DNA of 64,000 nucleotides from assembly GCA_027624855.1 (NCBI GenBank), contig JAQBTQ010000007.1, positions 1 through 64,000 on the forward strand, given 5' to 3'. Shown here piece by piece: positions 38,164 to 46,770 of the stretch. The notes below the pieces were generated by a model that saw nothing but the letters and a program-made list of their open reading frames with translations, had not been told where the DNA came from and did not search any database. Positions within the stretch are counted from its first letter, which is position 1; the number at the start of each line of letters is the position of its first letter. The stretch comes from Bacteroidota bacterium. Its GTDB lineage: Bacteria > Bacteroidota > Bacteroidia > Flavobacteriales_D > Sanyastnellaceae. The position numbers and the translations under genes are program-made.

Positions 38164-38571
38164 ATGAGGGGAGACCTCAATGATACGGGAATTGAGCGCG
38201 TGTTTCTTTGGCGACATGCCGTCATTCCTGCGTTTTGGATGGCCTTGATTCTCTGGTTTCATGCCATACCTGGCACGGATCTTCCCCAACCAGCATTTTT
38301 TCAAGTGTTTCACTTGGACAAGCTGATGCATTTGGTCATGTTTGCTCTGCTCTCCTCCAGTGTTTTTATCGCCCTTGGGAAATCAGGAGTAATTAGGAAA
38401 TACAAATGGTTTGCCGCTCTGGGATTGATTTTTTATGGAATTGGCCTGGAATTTGCTCAAGATTTATGGTTCATTGAACGATATGCCAGTGTTGCGGATA
38501 TGATTGCGGATGGATTGGGCGTCTTACTAGGACGGTTGGCATTTCGAGCGATATATGGTTGTTGGAATTGA
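38164..38571 (+). CDS. VanZ-family small membrane protein
   Basis: This 135-residue integral membrane protein has four hydrophobic segments and the VanZ-like features DKLMHLVMFALLSSS and FIERYASVADMIADGLGVLLG. The biochemical role of this subgroup is unknown; VanZ itself gives low-level teicoplanin resistance. It starts three bases after gcvH, completing the ruvA-sprA-gcvH-vanZ run that is common in this phylum. Confidence 0.85.
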   Translation: MRGDLNDTGIERVFLWRHAVIPAFWMALILWFHAIPGTDLPQPAFFQVFHLDKLMHLVMFALLSSSVFIALGKSGVIRKYKWFAALGLIFYGIGLEFAQDLWFIERYASVADMIADGLGVLLGRLAFRAIYGCWN

Positions 38572-38650
38572 GGAGATGGAATCCTTTAAGTTAAAATCCT
38601 TCCTCGTTCTGCGTTTATTGACGTAATTTCGAGGCCCAATTAAGACAAAA

Positions 38651-39355
38651 ATGCTCAGTCGAAAAACACCTGAAGCGAACTTGGAGAATAAGCGTTCGGC
38701 ATGGAAAGCCCTAGGTTTTGTGGCATCCTTGTCCCTCCTGTTGAGCGCGTTGGCTTGGACATCTTACGATGTAGCCATTACCCAAGCCATCGATTTTGAA
38801 GCCGACCTTCTTGAAGATGAGGAGATCCCTGTGAACATTGTGGTGCCACCTCCACCACCTCCACCACCACAACAAACAACGGTCATTGAAATTGTCGATG
38901 ATGAAGAGGAGATCGAGGAGGAGTTAGAAATCGAAGACATCGAGTTGGACGAAGACACTGAGATTGAGATTTTCGATGAATTTGAAGAAGAAGAGGAGGA
39001 AGACGTCCCGTTCATGATTGTAGAGAACATGCCAGCAATGGGTGATTGTAAGCAGTTGCGTGGGGATGAACGCCACCAGTGTACCCAAATGGAAATCATT
39101 AAGTACGTTTCAAAAAACACCAAATATCCACCCATTGCAAAAGATGCGGGAATACAGGGCACCGTGTTTGTTTACTTCGTGGTCGGAAAGGACGGAAAAG
39201 TGAAGGATGTAAAGGTGCTGCGAGAAGTCGACTCGCGATTGGATGCAGAAGCCGTAAGAGTCGTAGAAAGTTTACCTGAATTTGAACCCGGGGAACAACG
39301 TGGAAAAGCCGTGAGTGTTCAATACACCATCCCTGTGAAATTCATCATTCGCTAA
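38651..39355 (+). CDS. tonB: energy transducer TonB
   Basis: This 234-residue inner-membrane protein transmits proton-motive energy from ExbBD to TonB-dependent receptors. It has one N-terminal helix (ALGFVASLSLLLSALAWTSY), a short proline stretch (VVPPPPPPPPQQ) and a TonB C-terminal domain (IQGTVFVYFVVGKDGKVKDV; LPEFEPGEQRGKAVSVQYTI). Unusually, the periplasmic linker is mostly acidic (a stretch of about 45 residues dominated by Glu, Asp and Ile) rather than proline-lysine rich. It is probably monocistronic; a TAATTTCG box at 38624-38631 may be its promoter. Confidence 0.93.
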   Translation: MLSRKTPEANLENKRSAWKALGFVASLSLLLSALAWTSYDVAITQAIDFEADLLEDEEIPVNIVVPPPPPPPPQQTTVIEIVDDEEEIEEELEIEDIELDEDTEIEIFDEFEEEEEEDVPFMIVENMPAMGDCKQLRGDERHQCTQMEIIKYVSKNTKYPPIAKDAGIQGTVFVYFVVGKDGKVKDVKVLREVDSRLDAEAVRVVESLPEFEPGEQRGKAVSVQYTIPVKFIIR

Positions 39356-39364
39356 TCAGCGAAT
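39347..39364. terminator. hairpin spanning two convergent stop codons
   Basis: ATTCGCT-aatc-AGCGAAT is a 7-bp perfect stem with a 4-base loop covering the stops of tonB and the opposite kinase gene. Four T residues follow shortly on the plus strand. It may be a weak bidirectional terminator. Confidence 0.45.
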
Positions 39365-39907
39365 CGTTTTGACAAAAGCATTGAAGGCTCGGACAGATTG
39401 TTCGAGTCTTTCTTTTTTGGTGCTTTTGTCTACCAAAGACCAAGGCCCACCGCACTCCATTCGATTCAAATACATCTGGTGAAGCGCTGCACGTTCTGAT
39501 TTATCAGGATTGCTTCGTAAAGCATCAGGAACCCATGGAATTGTAGGGGAGCACAACAAGGTAAATTGAGGCCACGCTTGGAGCTTTTCGAGTCCGCTCA
39601 AGGGGTGATTCCAACGCCATGCTGACCAAACCATGAGCACGTGGGCGTCGGTATCAGTAATCACTCCGCTTGCTCCTGATTTCCTTGCAATTTCCTCTGC
39701 CTCCTGACAACGCTCCCATTGTTCATGCCCCAAACGCTCCAATGTTGATATGGAAACGGTGCCGGCTTGCACTTCAGCATCGTAACGAGCACATTCTTCA
39801 ACTACGATCATGTTCAGCGCAGAACCCAGGGATTGTGCCAGGGTACTTTTACCGGTCGACTCGACCCCGGTAATAGATATTCGGTGCAGTTGATCTAGGC
39901 GACCCAT
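39356..39907 (-). CDS. NadR-like ribosylnicotinamide kinase (AAA ATPase)
   Basis: This 183-residue P-loop protein resembles the C-terminal kinase domain of NadR. Walker A is GVESTGKSTLAQSL and is followed by VVEECARYDAE. Such kinases phosphorylate nicotinamide riboside to NMN. The N-terminal adenylyltransferase domain of full NadR is absent, so NMN adenylation must be done by another enzyme. The ATG at 39907 is preferred to the TTG at 39916. It overlaps the 3' end of pnuC by 13 bases, and this pairing supports a vitamin B3 salvage role. It is the last gene of the ribF-LRR-pnuC-kinase operon. Confidence 0.83.
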   Translation of the reverse strand: MGRLDQLHRISITGVESTGKSTLAQSLGSALNMIVVEECARYDAEVQAGTVSISTLERLGHEQWERCQEAEEIARKSGASGVITDTDAHVLMVWSAWRWNHPLSGLEKLQAWPQFTLLCSPTIPWVPDALRSNPDKSERAALHQMYLNRMECGGPWSLVDKSTKKERLEQSVRAFNAFVKTIR

Positions 39908-40455
39908 CCAAACCAACCGTTAAGTGCGAGCAAGGTGTAAACGACAAATAACCCAGCTCCCCAGTACAATTTGCGGCTCACATACAACCAGGTAGCGGCG
40001 GCATTGATAACAATCCAGTACAACCAGTTGGCATGCACAAATTCAAGCATCCAATACGTAGCGACTAGGCTTCCAGCGGTAGTGAAAGAATCGAGGGAGG
40101 GCTTCCAACTTTTTTGTCGAAGGAAAATGGTCAGACCTGCCCAAATTACCGATCCGATGGCCAATGAAATGAGGTGCTCATACAGGGGAGCCACAGGCAA
40201 AGGGTCGGGCCATCCGGCTTCTACTTTAGTCGCTCCATAAATCGCCATTCCAACATAGAATAACCACAGCAATGCCTCGGCCTTCAAAGCTCTTTGCCAA
40301 CAAATCAGCATGAAAAGGATGGAACCCAATCCCGCACTTTCAAATGTCCAATTGGACTGGAATTGATAGCCGATGGTATAGGCTAAATTCAATCCGACCG
40401 CTGCGGGTTCTCCCCAGCGATGCCATGTCCTTTTGGAATCTCCTAACTCCATCAA
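39895..40455 (-). CDS. pnuC: PnuC-family nicotinamide riboside transporter
   Basis: This 186-residue membrane protein has about seven hydrophobic segments and PnuC features (EHLISLAIGSVIWAGLTIFL; LVATYWMLEFVHANWLYWIVINA). PnuC proteins carry vitamin precursors by facilitated diffusion and trap them by phosphorylation. The overlapping NadR-like kinase points to nicotinamide riboside rather than thiamine or riboflavin, although ribF is also in the operon. Its start overlaps the stop of the LRR gene (ATGA). Confidence 0.88.
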   Translation of the reverse strand: MMELGDSKRTWHRWGEPAAVGLNLAYTIGYQFQSNWTFESAGLGSILFMLICWQRALKAEALLWLFYVGMAIYGATKVEAGWPDPLPVAPLYEHLISLAIGSVIWAGLTIFLRQKSWKPSLDSFTTAGSLVATYWMLEFVHANWLYWIVINAAATWLYVSRKLYWGAGLFVVYTLLALNGWFGWVA

Positions 40456-41153
40456 TCATCGAATTGGCAGCGACAGGGTTTAGACAGAACAAGTTGCACG
40501 CGATCGGGCAGCCATGATTTCAATAGCTCTTGTTCTTCGGCGGTCATGTCATTGTATTCTAAATCGAGACGCTGTAGTTCTTTCATATCTCCCAAGCTCG
40601 CCGGATAATGCTCGATCACATTTGACCAGAGAATGACCTCTTGAAGGTGCTGCATGGCGTCGATGTCGAGTGGGATGGAATCGATGTAATTATCAGCGAG
40701 GTTTAAGAATTCCAGGGCGCTCCATTGGGTCAAATCATCTGGAAACGCGTTCAGTTGATTGGACGCTGCAGAGAATCGAACGAGGTGCTGCCATTGACTT
40801 AAATCCTCGTTGATTTCTGAAATCTTATTTCGATCCAATGTGACTTCTCGGAGTTCGTCCCAATGAGCGATTTCTGCTGGAAAAGACTTGAGCCGACTTT
40901 TAGATAAGTCCAATTTGTAAATGGGGGTGCCACTGGCGCGAACCGTGCGAGCTTCTTCCAAATCAGTATAGGTGGGGCTGCTCGACCATGAAGTGATATC
41001 AGTATCCTGCGCTGAGGCACGAAATCCTGTGGATGTCAGGCCATTCCCGATCAGGCCCAATGCAATGAGCAACAAGGTGCGCCAAAGACTCAGCCCTGAG
41101 GCCAATGAGTCCAGGTGGAATGATGAACTGAAGCGAGGCACTTTATGGGGCAT
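40452..41153 (-). CDS. exported leucine-rich-repeat protein
   Basis: This protein has about 233 residues, with a basic N-terminus, a hydrophobic signal segment (TLLLIALGLIGNGLTST), then five or six leucine-rich repeats. Examples are IYKLDLSKSRLKSFPAEIAH, ALEFLNLADNYIDSIPLDID and ELQRLDLEYNDMTAEEQELL. It ends in a C-terminal CRC motif. LRR domains bind proteins; no enzymatic function is evident. The ATG at 41153 is preferred to the GTG at 41165, which overlaps ribF further. It sits inside a cofactor operon between ribF and pnuC, which is an odd place for it. Confidence 0.82.
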   Translation of the reverse strand: MPHKVPRFSSSFHLDSLASGLSLWRTLLLIALGLIGNGLTSTGFRASAQDTDITSWSSSPTYTDLEEARTVRASGTPIYKLDLSKSRLKSFPAEIAHWDELREVTLDRNKISEINEDLSQWQHLVRFSAASNQLNAFPDDLTQWSALEFLNLADNYIDSIPLDIDAMQHLQEVILWSNVIEHYPASLGDMKELQRLDLEYNDMTAEEQELLKSWLPDRVQLVLSKPCRCQFDD

Positions 41154-42102
41154 CAATGGGTTCACGCTGCAAGATAGAACGCGTCAATTGTTCATCTTGT
41201 TGCAGCTGATGCTGAAGACTCTTGAGCCCGTCGAACTGCATTTCGTCGCGAAGGCGCTCGATGAATTGAACTGAAATCACTTCGTTGTAGCACTGCCGAC
41301 CTCCCTCCAGAAAATGCAGCTCAATGTGTTCAATTTCAGGGGTCGCACTCACGGTTGGTCGCACACCGATATTCACCATTGAGGCATGCCAGGTTGCATC
41401 GTTTTCGATGCGTGCCCATGCCGCGTATGCGCCTCTTCCAGGGATGAGCTTCATTTCATCGAGCGGCTTAAGGTTGGCAGTCGGATAGCCCATTCGTCGT
41501 CCTAGCTGTTCTCCTCGGACAACGGTTCCATGAAAAGGGTAAGGCTTACTCAGCCATTTTTTTGCTTGGCGAACATCACCGTTCAAGAGGGCCTCACGCA
41601 CCTTTGTTGAACTGATTCTTGTGTCTTCAAGGGTCTGAGCAGGCAGTTCTTCAACCGCAAAACCGAAAACCTTGCCCAAATTTTGAAGGCTTTCAAAGGA
41701 TCCTTCCCGATTTCTTCCAAATCGGTGGTCGTAACCGACGATGACCGCGTCTGGACGGATTCCTTCTGCAAAAATTTCCCTGACATACTCCATGGGTGAC
41801 ATGCGAGACAAACTTTCTGTGAATGGTTGAATCACCAAATGATCCAGTCTGGCATCAGCCAGCAGCGCTTTTCGCTCATCTATGGTGTTGATGAGTTTGA
41901 GGTTATGCGAATCAGGATGAAGTACGACCCGGGGATGGGGATCAAAGGTCAGTAAGACGCTTTCGCCCTGGATTTCTTGGGCTCGCTTTTTCAATAAATC
42001 GAGCACGGCGCGATGTCCGATGTGCACTCCATCAAAGGTTCCAATCGTTAGCACCACGGGTCGATCGGAAGAAAATTCGCTCGCGTTGTAGTGGACTTTC
42101 AC
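41143..42102 (-). CDS. ribF: bifunctional riboflavin kinase / FAD synthetase
   Basis: RibF phosphorylates riboflavin to FMN and adenylates FMN to FAD. The 319 residues show the N-terminal nucleotidyltransferase domain (TIGTFDGVHIGHRAVL; FDPHPRVVL; VGYDHRFGRNREG; ISSTKVREALLNGDV) and the C-terminal kinase domain (PFHGTVVRGEQLGRRMGYPTANL; NIGVRPTV). The frame continues upstream, but the GTG at 42102 gives the normal N-terminus and lies five bases after a perfect TATCTTTG box. It heads an operon with the LRR, pnuC and kinase genes and is divergent from atpD. Confidence 0.95.
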   Translation of the reverse strand: MKVHYNASEFSSDRPVVLTIGTFDGVHIGHRAVLDLLKKRAQEIQGESVLLTFDPHPRVVLHPDSHNLKLINTIDERKALLADARLDHLVIQPFTESLSRMSPMEYVREIFAEGIRPDAVIVGYDHRFGRNREGSFESLQNLGKVFGFAVEELPAQTLEDTRISSTKVREALLNGDVRQAKKWLSKPYPFHGTVVRGEQLGRRMGYPTANLKPLDEMKLIPGRGAYAAWARIENDATWHASMVNIGVRPTVSATPEIEHIELHFLEGGRQCYNEVISVQFIERLRDEMQFDGLKSLQHQLQQDEQLTRSILQREPIDAP

Positions 42103-42107
42103 TTTTG

Positions 42108-42115
42108 CAAAGATA
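42108..42115 (-). promoter_or_regulatory. -7 box TATCTTTG of the ribF operon
   Basis: This is a perfect TAnnTTTG on the minus strand, ending five bases before the GTG start of ribF, so the transcript would be nearly or fully leaderless. Confidence 0.6.
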
Positions 42116-42117
42116 AG

Positions 42118-42149
42118 TTGGTAATCACGCGGATTACCTTGTACTTTTG
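42118..42149 (+). promoter_or_regulatory. full atpD promoter: TTG - 21 bases - TACTTTTG
   Basis: A -33 TTG (42118-42120) is spaced 21 bases from a perfect -7 TACTTTTG (42142-42149), the best complete match to the Bacteroidota promoter consensus in the window. The leader before the atpD ATG would be about 30 bases. A palindrome fills the spacer. Confidence 0.65.
42120..42138. promoter_or_regulatory. 19-bp palindrome in the atpD promoter spacer
   Basis: GGTAATC-acgcg-GATTACC is a perfect 7-bp inverted repeat placed between the -33 and -7 elements of atpD and just upstream of the ribF promoter. It is well placed to be an operator acting on one or both transcription units. Confidence 0.45.
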
Positions 42150-42162
42150 CGCCGAAATTTAA

Positions 42163-43683
<1,521 letters not shown>

Positions 43684-43690
43684 AACCGAG

Positions 43691-43924
43691 ATGACAGTTC
43701 ACATTCTCACTCCTGACGCGACCCTGTATAGTGGAGAAGCGAGTTATGTTGGATTGCCCGGCTCCGATGGAAGCTTGGGAATCATGAATCGTCATGCTGC
43801 ATTGATCACAACCTTGCAATCAGGGGAGGTGTTGGTTCGTACCAATGACGGGGAAGAACGATTTCCGGTGAAGGGAGGTACGGTAGAAGTACTCAACAAC
43901 GTCGTGACGGTGTTGGCGGCGTAA
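43691..43924 (+). CDS. atpC: ATP synthase F1 subunit epsilon, short form
   Basis: This 77-residue epsilon subunit consists only of the N-terminal beta-sandwich (VHILTPDATLYSG; LPGSDGSLGIMNRHAALIT; FPVKGGTVEVLNNVVTVLA). The C-terminal helical hairpin that inhibits ATP hydrolysis in E. coli is missing, as is usual in this phylum. The ATG at 43691 lies seven bases after the atpD stop; an upstream in-frame start inside atpD is unlikely. A terminator follows. Confidence 0.93.
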   Translation: MTVHILTPDATLYSGEASYVGLPGSDGSLGIMNRHAALITTLQSGEVLVRTNDGEERFPVKGGTVEVLNNVVTVLAA

Positions 43925-43944
43925 ACCAAAAATGAAATGAATTG

Positions 43945-43974
43945 AAAAGCCCGGAGAAATCTGGGCTTTTTTTA
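43945..43974. terminator. terminator shared by atpDC and rlmH
   Basis: AAAAGCCC / GGGCTTTT with inner GGA/TCT pairing forms an A-stem-T hairpin that works in both directions. On the plus strand seven T residues follow. The rlmH stop codon lies in the T-run. Confidence 0.85.
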
Positions 43975-44448
43975 TTCATGATGATAAGGCTCGCCTTTGA
44001 GAATGGTGTGGGCCCGGTAAAGTTGCTCGGCGGCAAATGGCCGAATCATTTGGTGCGAAAAGGTCATCGGCCCCAAACTCAAAAATGCATCTGCTTTGGA
44101 GCGAATTCGATCAGCGAATCCATACGGTCCGCCAATGACAAATAGCGCGTGGCGCAACCCTCGATTTTGTAGGGTTTGAATCTGTCTCGCAAACTGAGTT
44201 GAAGAGTAGGACTTTCCTTTTTCATCGAGCAGAACAAGGTGATCGACTCCGTTCAGGTGACGTTCGAGTATTTGTGCTTCCGCCTCTTGCACGGCCAAAG
44301 GATCTGCCTTTGAATGTTTCAATTTAGCATCGACAGTTTCGACGTAATCAAATCGCACGTAATGTTGAAGGCGTTGGGTATAAACCTCGGTACCTTCCGA
44401 AATCCATTTGGACTGTGTTTTTCCGATGGCTAGCAATGTGATTCGCAC
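43972..44448 (-). CDS. rlmH: 23S rRNA pseudouridine-1915 N3-methyltransferase RlmH
   Basis: RlmH is a SPOUT methyltransferase that modifies m3-pseudouridine 1915 of helix 69 on assembled ribosomes. The 158 residues end in the conserved tail (EQLYRAHTILKGEPYHH). The knot motifs are LVLLDEKGKSYSSTQFA, FVIGGPYGFADRIR and LSLGPMTFSHQMIR. The start is GTG, four bases after a TACCTTTA box. It is divergent from nadC. Confidence 0.96.
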   Translation of the reverse strand: MRITLLAIGKTQSKWISEGTEVYTQRLQHYVRFDYVETVDAKLKHSKADPLAVQEAEAQILERHLNGVDHLVLLDEKGKSYSSTQFARQIQTLQNRGLRHALFVIGGPYGFADRIRSKADAFLSLGPMTFSHQMIRPFAAEQLYRAHTILKGEPYHHE

Positions 44449-44452
44449 CTCG

Positions 44453-44460
44453 TAAAGGTA
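44453..44460 (-). promoter_or_regulatory. -7 box TACCTTTA of rlmH
   Basis: This is one mismatch from TAnnTTTG and ends four bases before the GTG start. It lies three bases from the nadC box on the other strand. Confidence 0.42.
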
Positions 44461-44463
44461 TTC

Positions 44464-44471
44464 TATCTTCG
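44464..44471 (+). promoter_or_regulatory. -7 box TATCTTCG of nadC
   Basis: This is one mismatch from TAnnTTTG and ends four bases before the ATG at 44476, so the message may be leaderless. Confidence 0.45.
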
Positions 44472-44475
44472 TTGC

Positions 44476-45363
44476 ATGATTTCATCATCCATGAAGCGGG
44501 CCATTCAGTGGGCGCTGGAAGAAGATTTAGGCTCCGGCGATTGCACGTCTGAATCGTCGTTGCCCAGTCATCTGGAGGAAACTGGTTGGATCATTGCAAA
44601 AGAGGATGGCGTCGTTGCAGGATTGGCTGTGGTTGAATGTGTTTTCCAGCAGGTGGATGAATCCATTCGCTGCCAGCGACTCTGTGAAGAAGGAGAACGC
44701 GTCGAATCGGGCCAACAAGTCATGCGGATCGAAGGGAATGCGCGCAGCATACTCATTGGAGAACGCGTGGCCTTAAATTTTTTGCAGCGCATGAGTGGTA
44801 TTGCTTCTCGAACCGCACAAGTGATGCAATCATTGGATGGAACAAAATGTGCCGTACTTGATACCCGAAAGACCACTCCAGGCTTGCGGGAATTTGAAAA
44901 ACTTGCGGTGAGATTGGGGGGAGGAACGAACCATCGCATGGGTTTGTATGATATGATTCTGATCAAGGATAACCATGTGGATTTTGCGGGCTCCATGGAA
45001 GGCGCGTTGGAACAGGTTGCCCTTTATCTGAACGAGGAGAATCGTAACCTTCCTGTGGTAGTAGAGGTGCGGAATGCTGCAGAAGCACAGGCTGCTATGG
45101 AGGCTCGAAGTAGATGGAAAAAGCCTTCAGGCGAGCCGCTTGTCGATCGGTTGTTACTTGATAATCACAGCCCAGAAGAGGCAGCGAAAATGGTGGAGCA
45201 ATGGGGGCATGCAATCGCATTGGAGGCCTCAGGCGGAATCACACCTTCGAATGCTAGGGCCTATGCTGAGGCAGGTGTTGATTTTGTCTCAATGGGTTGG
45301 ATCACTCACAGCGTTCCTTCAATGGACTTCAGTTTGAAATCAAGTCATCATTTCAATGGCTGA
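44476..45363 (+). CDS. nadC: nicotinate-nucleotide pyrophosphorylase (carboxylating)
   Basis: NadC converts quinolinate and PRPP to nicotinate mononucleotide in de novo NAD synthesis. The 295 residues contain ALEEDLGSGDCTSES, NFLQRMSGIASRTAQ, CAVLDTRKTTPGLREFEKLA, RLGGGTNHRMGLYDMILIKDNH and LEASGGITPSNARAYAEAGVD, all diagnostic. Its 3' end overlaps yihY by eight bases. Confidence 0.97.
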   Translation: MISSSMKRAIQWALEEDLGSGDCTSESSLPSHLEETGWIIAKEDGVVAGLAVVECVFQQVDESIRCQRLCEEGERVESGQQVMRIEGNARSILIGERVALNFLQRMSGIASRTAQVMQSLDGTKCAVLDTRKTTPGLREFEKLAVRLGGGTNHRMGLYDMILIKDNHVDFAGSMEGALEQVALYLNEENRNLPVVVEVRNAAEAQAAMEARSRWKKPSGEPLVDRLLLDNHSPEEAAKMVEQWGHAIALEASGGITPSNARAYAEAGVDFVSMGWITHSVPSMDFSLKSSHHFNG

Positions 45364-46318
45364 TGTTCCGCCACCGTTCGCCCCTGAAGGCCCATTTTTT
45401 CGATGGATGTCTCAGAACCGGATTTTCCTCTGGATTCGAAAGGTCCTTCGGGCCATTCACCCATGGCAGGATAAGTCCACCAATGTTTACGATGTCGCGC
45501 GCTTCTTTGTCCTGGGTTTGATGAATGGATCGGTTGCAACGCGATCGGCATACATCAGTTTCAATCTTTTTGTGGCTTTTTTTCCTGCCATGATATTGCT
45601 GCTGAGTATCATTCCTTATACCTCTTTGGAGACAGCAGAAGTCATCGCGAGTTTGGAGCAATTTTTTCCACAACAGGCAATTCAGCTGTTCCATTCGGTC
45701 GTGGCAGACTTGATTGACCAACAGCAAGGCACTTTGCTATCCGTGGGAGTCGTGCTGTTGCTTTATTACGCATCCAATAGCGTCAATGCGATACTCGTTG
45801 GTTTTGGCCAAAGTGCACATGTTGCAGGCCAGCCTCGGAATTGGTTGGTTTTTCGTCTGTTGTCCGTTGGGTTGCTTCTTGCACTTTCCATATTGTTTGT
45901 GGCAGCGACATTTTTGATCGGTTATGCAGGCAGTGTGATCCAATGGGCAGATGGCAATGGTTGGTTGGAAGGGGTCAACATACCGATGATCAAAGTGTCC
46001 AGGTGGATTCTGTCGTTTGGGCTCATCTACTTTGCGGTAACCATCCTCTACAATGTGGGGAATTTCAATTCCAAAAGATGGTCTTGGTGGAGTGTTGGCG
46101 CAACTGCTACAACAGCGCTTTTCATCTTTGTAACGTTCACCTTCTCCTGGTTTATTGATCAATTTGCTTCCTATAATTCGCTTTATGGCTCGTTGGCTAC
46201 ATTATTGGTGACACTTTTATGGTTGAATTCTAACAGTTCCATTTTATTATTGGGCTATGAACTAAATGCCTCAATCCAGCGTGCTCGAAAGGATGGAGGA
46301 ACTGAAAAAAACAACTGA
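45356..46318 (+). CDS. YihY/BrkB-family inner-membrane protein
   Basis: This 320-residue polytopic membrane protein has about six helices and the family features STNVYDVARFFVLGLMNG, AYISFNLFVAFFPAMILLLSII and YGSLATLLVTLLWLNSNSSILLLGYELNA. The family was once misnamed ribonuclease BN; its function is unsettled. It overlaps nadC and is followed after three bases by the DUF2147 gene. Confidence 0.88.
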   Translation: MADVPPPFAPEGPFFRWMSQNRIFLWIRKVLRAIHPWQDKSTNVYDVARFFVLGLMNGSVATRSAYISFNLFVAFFPAMILLLSIIPYTSLETAEVIASLEQFFPQQAIQLFHSVVADLIDQQQGTLLSVGVVLLLYYASNSVNAILVGFGQSAHVAGQPRNWLVFRLLSVGLLLALSILFVAATFLIGYAGSVIQWADGNGWLEGVNIPMIKVSRWILSFGLIYFAVTILYNVGNFNSKRWSWWSVGATATTALFIFVTFTFSWFIDQFASYNSLYGSLATLLVTLLWLNSNSSILLLGYELNASIQRARKDGGTEKNN

Positions 46319-46321
46319 ATC

Positions 46322-46759
46322 ATGCGCATCTTAACAACCCTGCTCTTCTCCTTTTTTGCCTGTGCGGCAATGGCTCAAAATCCTGTTCTCGGCAAATGGA
46401 AAACCATTGATGATGAAACAGGTCGAATCAAAAGCATTGTCGAAATCACGGAACGCAATGGAAAGCTATATGGTAAGGTTGTAGAACTTTTCCGATTGCC
46501 AGATGAAGATCAAAATCCCATCTGCACGGATTGTACCGATGATCGTAAAAACAAGCCCGCTTTGGGAATGGAAATTGTACGGGACATGGTGCAAGACGGA
46601 AAGGCGTTGGAATGGGAAGATGGTACCATCTGTGATCCAAAAAACGGAAAAGTGTATGAGTGCGCGATGTGGTTTGAGGAGGGCGAAATGGATGAGCTGA
46701 AAGTCAGGGGCTACATCTATTTCTTATATCGAACTCAGACTTGGTTGAGGGTCAAATAA
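46322..46759 (+). CDS. DUF2147 exported protein
   Basis: This 145-residue protein has a signal peptide (LTTLLFSFFACAAMAQ) and a DUF2147 lipocalin-like domain: VLGKWKTIDDETGRIKSIVEI, NGKLYGKVVEL, then CTDCTDD and ALGMEIVRDM. It ends in YIYFLYRTQTWLRVK. It is predicted to be periplasmic with unknown ligand. Last gene of the nadC operon. Confidence 0.88.
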   Translation: MRILTTLLFSFFACAAMAQNPVLGKWKTIDDETGRIKSIVEITERNGKLYGKVVELFRLPDEDQNPICTDCTDDRKNKPALGMEIVRDMVQDGKALEWEDGTICDPKNGKVYECAMWFEEGEMDELKVRGYIYFLYRTQTWLRVK

Positions 46760-46770
46760 GGCCTTTCGTT

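Noticed and set aside
38764-39162. Serine-rich frame antisense to tonB
   Set aside because: It arises because Glu/Asp codons of the acidic TonB linker read as Ser/Thr/Ile on the other strand.
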